64,000 nucleotides of DNA from Streptomyces cinnabarinus (GTDB taxonomy: Bacteria > Actinomycetota > Actinomycetes > Streptomycetales > Streptomycetaceae). This document shows, in pieces, positions 58,476 through 64,000 of the stretch (within the stretch, counting starts at the first letter, position 1; every line of letters starts with the position of its first letter). Where the stretch lies: assembly GCF_027270315.1 (NCBI RefSeq), contig NZ_CP114413.1, positions 5,766,001 to 5,830,000 of the forward strand, given 5' to 3'. The translations under genes were made by a program, and so were the position numbers. The notes under the pieces were generated by a model, which searched no databases, had not been told where the DNA came from, and saw only the letters and a program-made list of their open reading frames with translations.

Positions 58476-60239
58476 TCAGGCCTTGACGTACATCTTGTAG
58501 AGCATGCAGCCGTCGAAGTTCGGGTCCATCTTCACGTTGCCGAGCTTGGAACCGTGCAGGTAGATGCGCTTCATGTAGACGTCGGGGATGAAGGCGCCGG
58601 TCTCCGTGACCTGCTTGTCCAGGGCGGCCCACATCTCGTTGGCCTTGTCCTGGTCGACCTCGGCGGTGGCGGCCTTGATGGCGGCGTCCACGGCCGGGTC
58701 CTTCAGGTGGGAGTAGTTCTGGCCCTGGTCCTTGACCTGGGTGGACTCGAACAGCGGCTGGAAGACCGAGTAACCGGTCGGCCAGTCGGAGCTCCAGCCG
58801 CCCCAGTAGATGTCGAAGCCGTTGTCGAGCTTGCCGACCTGGTCGTACCAGGTGGTGGAGTCGATCGCCTTGGTGACGACCTCGAAGCCGGCCTTCTTCA
58901 GGGCCTGCTCGACGACGACCTTGACCTTCGCGTTGGTCGGGTCGTTCTGGTAGGCGTAGACGACCTTGTAACCGGTCTTGCCGGCCTTCTCCAGGACCTT
59001 CTTCGCCCCGGCCGGGTCGCCCGCCGGGTTCTTCAGCTTGCCCCAGACGTCCTGCGACTTGTAGCCGGCGACGAGCGGGCTCATGATGCCGGTCGCGTAG
59101 TCACCGCGGTTGGCGCCGCCCTGGAGCTGACGGATCGCGGCCGTCGGCCAGGCGCGGATGATCGCCTCACGGACCGGCAGGTCCGCCACGCGGGTGGTGT
59201 TGATCCAGTAGACGCTGGTGCCGTTGGACAGGCCCGAGAAGACCCGGTCCTTGGCCTCGCTGGTCGCCTTGGCGACCCGCTCGACCGGCACGGTACGCCA
59301 GGAGACGGCGTACTGGTCATCGCCCGCGTCGGCGAGCAGGCGGTCGGCGGCGGTGAGCTGCTCGATGCCGAAGGTGAAGTTGAACTCGTCCGGGTAGGCG
59401 TTGCGGATCGGGTCCGTCGCCGGGTCCCAGTTCTCGTTGCGGACCAGGACCATCGACTTGTCGGTCGTGTGGCTCTTGATCTTGTAAGGGCCGTTGGAGA
59501 CCGGCTTCTTGTCGTAGTCCTGCTTGGTGTCCTTCTTCACCGGGGTCGGCGCGTAGGAGTGCATCGCGACGACGTAGTTGAAGTCCGGACGGGCCTCGGA
59601 GAGGTGGAAGGTGATCGACTTGCCGCTGGTCTCGATCGACTTCAGGTGCTTGTTCTTGTACGGACCCGAGTACGACTTGCGGTAGTCCGTGGAGCCGGTC
59701 AGCCAGGTCTGGACGTAGAAGGCGCCCTCGGTGACGAAGTCGGCGAAGGCACGCTCGATGCCGTGGCGGACGTCATCGACGGTGACGTCGGAGCCGTCCT
59801 CCCACTTCACGCCGTCCTTCAGCGTGAAGGTCCACTTCTTGCCGCCGTCCTCCATCTTGCCCGTGTCGGTGGCGAGGTCGCCGACGAGGGTCTGGGAGCC
59901 GTCGTCCGCGATCTTGTAGCCGGTCAGGGTGCGGGACAGCACGACCGCCGCGAGGGAGTTCCAGGCGTAGTAGATGCGCTGCGGGTCGAGGTGCGAGAAG
60001 TCGTCGTCGTTGAGAAGGGAGACCTTGCCGCCCTTCTTCGCGCCGGAGACCTCGGGGGCCGGGCCCTTGGAGTCCTCCGCGGTGCCGATCTTGACCGTGG
60101 TCGCGTTGGCCTTGGCGGCCTCGGCCTTCCCACCACCGGAGTTGCTGGTGGAGTCGCCGCTGCTGCACGCGGTCAGCACGGAGCTCGAAGCGGCGGCCAC
60201 ACCGGTGGCTATCAGGAAGTTTCTGCGCGAGAAGGACAT
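58476..60239 (-). CDS. Peptide-binding lipoprotein with Tat-type signal (bldKB paralog)
   Basis: The protein has 587 residues. It begins MSFSRRNFLIATGVAAASS and ends its signal in VLTAC, with Cys25 in the lipobox. The twin arginines in SRRNFL match the Tat consensus, whereas BldKB has a plain Sec signal. The mature part is a family 5 binding fold: GGKVSLLNDDDFSHLDPQRIYYAWNS, VKWEDGSDVTVDDVRHGIERAF near 155, LPVREAIIRAWPTAAIRQLQGG, and FDIYWGGWSSDWPTGYSVFQPL near 475. It should catch a peptide outside the cell. AGGCAGGA lies upstream of the ATG. Confidence 0.9.
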   Translation of the reverse strand: MSFSRRNFLIATGVAAASSSVLTACSSGDSTSNSGGGKAEAAKANATTVKIGTAEDSKGPAPEVSGAKKGGKVSLLNDDDFSHLDPQRIYYAWNSLAAVVLSRTLTGYKIADDGSQTLVGDLATDTGKMEDGGKKWTFTLKDGVKWEDGSDVTVDDVRHGIERAFADFVTEGAFYVQTWLTGSTDYRKSYSGPYKNKHLKSIETSGKSITFHLSEARPDFNYVVAMHSYAPTPVKKDTKQDYDKKPVSNGPYKIKSHTTDKSMVLVRNENWDPATDPIRNAYPDEFNFTFGIEQLTAADRLLADAGDDQYAVSWRTVPVERVAKATSEAKDRVFSGLSNGTSVYWINTTRVADLPVREAIIRAWPTAAIRQLQGGANRGDYATGIMSPLVAGYKSQDVWGKLKNPAGDPAGAKKVLEKAGKTGYKVVYAYQNDPTNAKVKVVVEQALKKAGFEVVTKAIDSTTWYDQVGKLDNGFDIYWGGWSSDWPTGYSVFQPLFESTQVKDQGQNYSHLKDPAVDAAIKAATAEVDQDKANEMWAALDKQVTETGAFIPDVYMKRIYLHGSKLGNVKMDPNFDGCMLYKMYVKA

Positions 60240-60324
60240 CGCAATCCTGCCTTGGTAAGTGAGTGGATGAGAGGGAGGATCCGGCACCCCGGCACCTTCG
60301 CCGTGGTCCTGAAAAGGGCCGGAG

Positions 60325-61353
60325 TCAGCGCTTGGTCTTCGGGTCGAGCGCGTCGCGTACCGAGTCACCGAGCAGGTTGAACGCCAGTACGAAGATCACC
60401 ATGGCCATGCCCGGGAAGAGCAGGAAGGTGATGTCGTCCTGGTAGAACTTGGCGGCGTAGCCGATCATGACGCCCCAGTCGGGGGTCGGGTCCTGAAGGC
60501 CCACGCCGAGGAAGGCGAGACCGGCCTCCGTGGTCACCATCGCCGGGAGGGTGAGGGTGCCCTGGATGAGGATCGGCGTCCACAGGTTCGGCAGCAGCTC
60601 CTTGAAGATGATGCGTGCCGGAGAGGCGCCGGTGACCTTGGCGGCCTCGACGAACTCGCGCTCGCGCAGGGCCAGTACCTGGCCGCGCAGCAGTCGCGCG
60701 ATGGAGGCCCAGCCGAAGAGGGTGAGCAGACCGATCAGACAGGTGACGGTCAGCCAGACCGGGGTGTTCTCGTCCGCCGCGACGAACAGGGCGATCACCA
60801 CGGGGGTGAAGGCGACGAAGAACAGCTGCGACGGGAAGGCCAGCAGGATGTCGATGACCCGGCCGAGGAACCAGTCCGTCTTGCCGCCCACGTAGCCCGC
60901 GGTCACGCCGATCACCACACCGACGAGCACCACCAGGAGCGTGATGGCGGTGGCGATGAGCAGCGAGTTGCGGATCGCGTAGAGCAGGAAGGTGAAGACG
61001 TCGCGGCCGAGCTGGGGGTCGATACCGAACCAGAACTCGCCGCTCATACCGCCGTTGGGACCGACGGGGAAGCCGTTGTCTCCCAGCAGGCCGGGCGTGT
61101 TGATGCCGTACGTCGTGTACGGATCCTTCCCGTACAGCTTGGCGATCAGCGGGGCGCACAGGGCGATCACGAAGAAGGCGATCACGACAAATGCCGCGAT
61201 CACGCCCGTACGGTCCCGCTTGAAGCGACGCCAGGCGAGCTGTCCCGGGGACCTGCTCTCGTTGGCCGCGGGTGCGGGAGAAGTGATCGACTTCTCGACG
61301 CTCTCGTCGGTCGCCTCAAGCTGGGCAGCCGCTGATGGAGTTGGGGGGGTCAT
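60325..61353 (-). CDS. Peptide ABC transporter permease, OppC/DppC type (bldKA paralog)
   Basis: A 342-residue permease. The N-terminal tail (MTPPTPSAAAQLEATDESVE) is cytoplasmic and ends in SPGQLAWRRFKRDRTGVIAA. The DppC helices follow, beginning VVIAFFVIALCAPLIAKLYG, then the EAA loop REREFVEAAKVTGASPARIIF near 220 and the end AFNLLGDSVRDALDPKTKR. GGAG precedes the ATG. It is first in the leftward operon, with a candidate promoter upstream. Sequence and gene order show that this operon and bldK derive from one ancestral cluster by duplication. Confidence 0.9.
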   Translation of the reverse strand: MTPPTPSAAAQLEATDESVEKSITSPAPAANESRSPGQLAWRRFKRDRTGVIAAFVVIAFFVIALCAPLIAKLYGKDPYTTYGINTPGLLGDNGFPVGPNGGMSGEFWFGIDPQLGRDVFTFLLYAIRNSLLIATAITLLVVLVGVVIGVTAGYVGGKTDWFLGRVIDILLAFPSQLFFVAFTPVVIALFVAADENTPVWLTVTCLIGLLTLFGWASIARLLRGQVLALREREFVEAAKVTGASPARIIFKELLPNLWTPILIQGTLTLPAMVTTEAGLAFLGVGLQDPTPDWGVMIGYAAKFYQDDITFLLFPGMAMVIFVLAFNLLGDSVRDALDPKTKR

Positions 61354-61399
61354 GGTGCTCCTGGCCCAGGGGAGGGTCTGAATGACTCCGCAGGGCACT

Positions 61400-61428
61400 C
61401 CCCTACGGGCTACGCCGGACTTTTTCAA
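61400..61428 (-). promoter_or_regulatory. Candidate promoter of the leftward peptide-transport operon
   Basis: On the minus strand TTGAAA (61423-61428) and TAGGGG (61400-61405) are separated by 17 bases, about 50 bases ahead of the permease start. The -10 has the TAG typical of Streptomyces promoters. Confidence 0.45.
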
Positions 61429-61641
61429 CGCAATTCATTCAAGGTCAATAAATTCTCGGTCGACTTGGTTGCCTCTTTACCTTCTTTGCTCTGTCTTGAC
61501 TGTTCCGTAGCTACGCGGGTAGCCCAATGTGATCGAGTTGTGCCTTGACTCGGACTAACTGGACTATTCGGTCAATGAGTTCGTTATGCGGACGGTGCAG
61601 TGCCGAAATGCGTACATCGGCGGGTCCTAATCCAACGGTTC

Positions 61642-61705
61642 GGCATCGGATGCCAAAGATCCATTGCGCGGTGCATCGAAGATCCATTCGGACGGGTCCG
61701 AATGG
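61642..61705. promoter_or_regulatory. Cluster of palindromes and direct repeats in the divergent peptide-operon gap
   Basis: GGCATC-G-GATGCC (61642-61654) and a perfect CCATTCGGAC-GG-GTCCGAATGG (61684-61705) flank two copies of AAGATCCATT (61656-61665, 61679-61688). The cluster lies in a 474-base non-coding gap, 122 bases before the rightward binding-protein gene, and looks like an operator region. The other part of the gap is AT-rich with two TTGACT boxes but no gene. Confidence 0.5.
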
Positions 61706-61827
61706 GTATCCGAGACCCCCCGAAAGGTCGGGTGCGAGTGCGGATTGCCGCTTTTGCCTTGATATTTGCCGGTAACGGTCCAGTGCTCCGGCGCTGGAGG
61801 CACAGCGCAGTCATGAGGAGGCACTCC

Positions 61828-63456
61828 ATGCGTGGAGCCACGCACGCCAAATGGGCCGCTTGCGCGGCGGCGGTAGCGCTCGCGGCGACGGCCTGCGGAG
61901 GCGGTGACGGAGACAGCGGGGGCGACACCAGCGCCGTGCTGAGTTCCTCCTGGGGCGACCCGCAGAACCCGCTGGAGCCGGCCAACACCAATGAGGTGCA
62001 GGGCGGCAAGGTCCTCGACATGATCTTCCGCAGCCTCAAGAAGTACGACCCGGAGACGGGCGAGGCCCAGGACATGCTCGCCGAGTCCATCGAGACGACC
62101 GACTCGCAGAACTTCACCATCAAGATCAAGGACTGGACGTTCAGCAACGGCGAGCAGGTCACCGCCGGCTCCTTCGTGGACGCCTGGAACTACGGCGCCA
62201 GCCTGAAGAACAACCAGAAGAACGCGTACTTCTTCGGCTACATCGAGGGCTACGACAAGACCCACCCCGAGGACGGCAGCAAGCAGACCGCCGACACCCT
62301 CTCCGGGCTGAAGGTCGTCGACGACAAGACCTTCACCGTCAAGCTCAACCAGAAGTTCTCGACCTTCCCCGAGACCCTCGGCTACCCCGCCTACGCCCCG
62401 CTGCCGCAGGCGTTCTTCGACGACCACGACGCCTGGCTCAGCAAGCCCGTCGGCAACGGCCCGTACACCATCGACTCCTACGCCAAGGGCTCACAGATGT
62501 CCCTGCGCGCCTGGAACGACTACCCCGGCGACGACAAGGCGGAGAACGGCGGCGTCGACCTCAAGGTCTACACCGACAACAACACCGCCTACACCGACCT
62601 GCTGGCCGGCAACCTCGACCTGGTCGACGACGTGCCCGCCGCCCAGCTCAAGAACGTCGAGGCCGACCTCGGCGACCGCTATCTGAACACCCCGGCCGGT
62701 ATCATCCAGACGCTCGCGTTCCCCTTCTACGACGACGCCTGGGACAAGGCCGGGATGGACAAGGTCCGCACCGGACTGTCCCGGGCCATCGACCGCGACC
62801 AGATCACCGAGACCATCTTCCAGAAGACCCGCACCCCGGCGACCGACTGGACCTCCCCGGTGCTCGGCGAGGAGGGCGGCTTCCAGGAGGGCTTCTGCGG
62901 CGACGCCTGCGAGTACGACGCCGCCGCGGCCAAGCAGCTGATCGAGGAGGGCGGCGGGCTCCCCGGCGGCCAGGTCAAGATCACGTACAACGCGGACACC
63001 GGCTCGCACAAGGAGTGGGTGGACGCCGTCTGCAACTCCATCAACAACGCCCTCGACAACGAGAAGGCCTGCGTCGGCAACCCGGTCGGCACCTTCGCCG
63101 ACTTCCGCAGCCAGATCACCGACCTGAAGATGAGCGGCCCGTTCCGCGCGGGCTGGCAGATGGACTACCCGCTCATCCAGAACTTCCTCCAGCCGCTCTA
63201 CTACACCAACGCCTCCTCCAACGACGGCAAGTGGTCCAACCAGGACTTCGACGACCTCGTCGACCAGGCCAACGCCGAGACCGACACCGCCAAGGCCGTC
63301 GACCTCTTCAAGCAGGCCGAGGCCGTCGTCCGGGACAACATGGCCGCCATCCCGCTCTGGTACCAGAACGGCAGCGCCGGATTCTCCGAGCGCCTGTCCA
63401 ACGTCAAGCTCAACCCGTTCAGCGTCCCCGTCTACAACGAGATCAAGGTCGGCTGA
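61828..63456 (+). CDS. Oligopeptide-binding lipoprotein of a third peptide ABC operon
   Basis: The protein has 542 residues. The short signal MRGATHAKWAACAAAVALAA ends in TAC, with Cys23 as lipidation site in a slightly weak lipobox. The mature protein is an OppA-type family 5 binding protein: SSWGDPQNPLEPANTNEVQGGKVLDMIFRSL, WTFSNGEQVTAGSFVDAWNYG near 110, LSRAIDRDQITETIF near 320, MSGPFRAGWQMDYPLIQNFLQPLY near 435. It is only distantly related to BldKB. GAGGAGG stands seven bases before the chosen ATG and overlaps an earlier in-frame ATG that would lack a site. The DppB-type permease starts six bases after the stop, without the hairpin seen in the other two operons. Confidence 0.92.
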   Translation: MRGATHAKWAACAAAVALAATACGGGDGDSGGDTSAVLSSSWGDPQNPLEPANTNEVQGGKVLDMIFRSLKKYDPETGEAQDMLAESIETTDSQNFTIKIKDWTFSNGEQVTAGSFVDAWNYGASLKNNQKNAYFFGYIEGYDKTHPEDGSKQTADTLSGLKVVDDKTFTVKLNQKFSTFPETLGYPAYAPLPQAFFDDHDAWLSKPVGNGPYTIDSYAKGSQMSLRAWNDYPGDDKAENGGVDLKVYTDNNTAYTDLLAGNLDLVDDVPAAQLKNVEADLGDRYLNTPAGIIQTLAFPFYDDAWDKAGMDKVRTGLSRAIDRDQITETIFQKTRTPATDWTSPVLGEEGGFQEGFCGDACEYDAAAAKQLIEEGGGLPGGQVKITYNADTGSHKEWVDAVCNSINNALDNEKACVGNPVGTFADFRSQITDLKMSGPFRAGWQMDYPLIQNFLQPLYYTNASSNDGKWSNQDFDDLVDQANAETDTAKAVDLFKQAEAVVRDNMAAIPLWYQNGSAGFSERLSNVKLNPFSVPVYNEIKVG

Positions 63457-63462
63457 GCGCCC

Positions 63463-64000
63463 ATGGGACGGTACGTCGTCCGGCGCCTGCTCCAGATGAT
63501 CCCGGTCTTCATCGGGGCGACGCTGCTGATCTTCCTCATGGTGAACGTGATGGGCGACCCCATCGCGGGCCTGTGCGGGGACCGGCAGTGCGACCCGGCG
63601 ACGGCCGCCCAGCTGGAGAAGGAGTTCGGCCTCGACAAGCCGGTGTGGCAGCAATACCTGACGTACATGGGGAACGTCTTCACCGGCGACTTCGGCACCG
63701 CGTTCAACGGGCAGGAGGTCACCGAGCTGATGGCCTCGGCGTTCCCGGTGACCATCCGGCTGACCATCGTGGCGATCCTCTTCGAGATCGTCATCGGCAT
63801 CACCCTGGGCGTGATCACGGGCCTGAAGCGCGGCAGGCCCGTCGACACCGGGGTGCTGCTGATCACGCTCGTGGTGATCTCGGTGCCGACCTTCGTCACC
63901 GGCCTCCTCCTCCAGCTCCTGCTCGGCGTCGAGTGGGGCTGGATCAAACCCTCGGTCTCCACCGACGCCACCTTCGGCGAGCTGATCGTCCCCGGCCTGG
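63463..64000 (+). CDS. Peptide ABC transporter permease, OppB/DppB type (3' end outside window)
   Basis: The first 179 residues of a permease are visible. The N-terminal helix is MGRYVVRRLLQMIPVFIGATLLIFLMVNVMGDP, then DPATAAQLEKEFGLDKPVWQQYLTYMGNVFTGDFG, the classic OppB/DppB opening, and helices continue to the window edge. It forms the membrane channel of the third peptide importer with subunits beyond the window. It lies six bases after the binding-protein stop, so the two are cotranscribed. Confidence 0.93.
   Translation, partial: MGRYVVRRLLQMIPVFIGATLLIFLMVNVMGDPIAGLCGDRQCDPATAAQLEKEFGLDKPVWQQYLTYMGNVFTGDFGTAFNGQEVTELMASAFPVTIRLTIVAILFEIVIGITLGVITGLKRGRPVDTGVLLITLVVISVPTFVTGLLLQLLLGVEWGWIKPSVSTDATFGELIVPGL

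Noticed and set aside
61813..61827. An ATG 15 bases upstream of the third binding-protein start (MRRHS).
   Set aside because: Its bases form the Shine-Dalgarno of the chosen ATG, and no site lies upstream of it.
1..64000. Search by eye for tRNA or rRNA genes, CRISPR arrays, transposases, integrases and riboswitches.
   Set aside because: No convincing example was seen. GC-rich hairpins are frequent but match intercistronic or terminator positions.

Overview
The window is a stretch of a high-GC actinobacterial chromosome, almost certainly Streptomyces. The signs are strong G/C bias at third codon positions, many GTG starts, stop/start overlaps, very few TTA codons, and Streptomyces marker loci. 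These include a SpoIIE/PAS/GAF phosphatase, a GntR/UTRA regulator and, most tellingly, a five-gene oligopeptide ABC operon in bldKA-E order next to typA and a second succinate dehydrogenase. No rRNA, tRNA, CRISPR array, transposase or prophage was recognised.

Layout. (1) 1-9988 opens with the 3' end of ychF and a T-tailed terminator. A leftward operon follows (alcohol dehydrogenase, GH15 trehalase-like enzyme, zwf, gntK), with a divergent SRPBCC protein and a 6-phosphogluconolactonase-like beta-propeller, so most of an NADPH-generating oxidative pentose phosphate entry is grouped here. A tandem universal stress protein and an NAD(P)-binding epimerase preceded by a perfect TGTGA-N6-TCACA palindrome complete this metabolic and stress segment. 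(2) 9999-13974 is the most interesting part. A 25-codon peptide gene with a perfect ribosome binding site lies beside an M14 zinc carboxypeptidase. Facing away from them are an E1/ThiF-like adenylating enzyme with an N-terminal PqqD/RRE-like leader-binding domain and a PqqD-like/M50 membrane metalloprotease. This looks like a minimal ribosomal-peptide (RiPP) maturation system of unknown product. (3) 13998-26562 is a five-gene overlapping island (WGR-DUF4132, MoxR-type AAA ATPase, DUF5682, VWA, SWIM zinc finger) matching the E. coli yehI/L/M/P/Q set, with a second DUF4132 gene divergent from it.

(4) 26800-29568 holds a secreted subtilisin with a P-domain, convergent with a serpin. (5) 29669-39756 is a mixed core segment: a DUF4190 membrane protein, GntR/UTRA regulator, SPOR-like small protein, Nudix hydrolase, anti-sigma-type ATPase, large PAS-GAF-SpoIIE-ATPase phosphatase, a membrane coiled-coil protein, a GH18-like membrane-anchored protein and a TTA-containing methyltransferase-like gene. 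(6) 39748-43615 is a leftward succinate dehydrogenase/fumarate reductase operon. (7) 43903-64000 is dominated by peptide ABC transporters: an orphan lipoprotein, typA, the rightward bldK operon, a leftward paralogous operon with the same gene order meeting bldK tail to tail at a perfect terminator hairpin, and the start of a third, less related operon cut by the window end.

Genes are densely packed and convergent pairs are separated by only a few bases or overlap. The two paralogous peptide operons share more than gene order. Each has a perfect 13-bp, 4-nt-loop hairpin directly after its binding-protein gene, and their last ATPase genes share a 92-bp identical stretch in inverted orientation. 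The bldK leader carries two small ORFs with excellent ribosome binding sites. The second resembles the first codons of the binding-protein gene at 61828.
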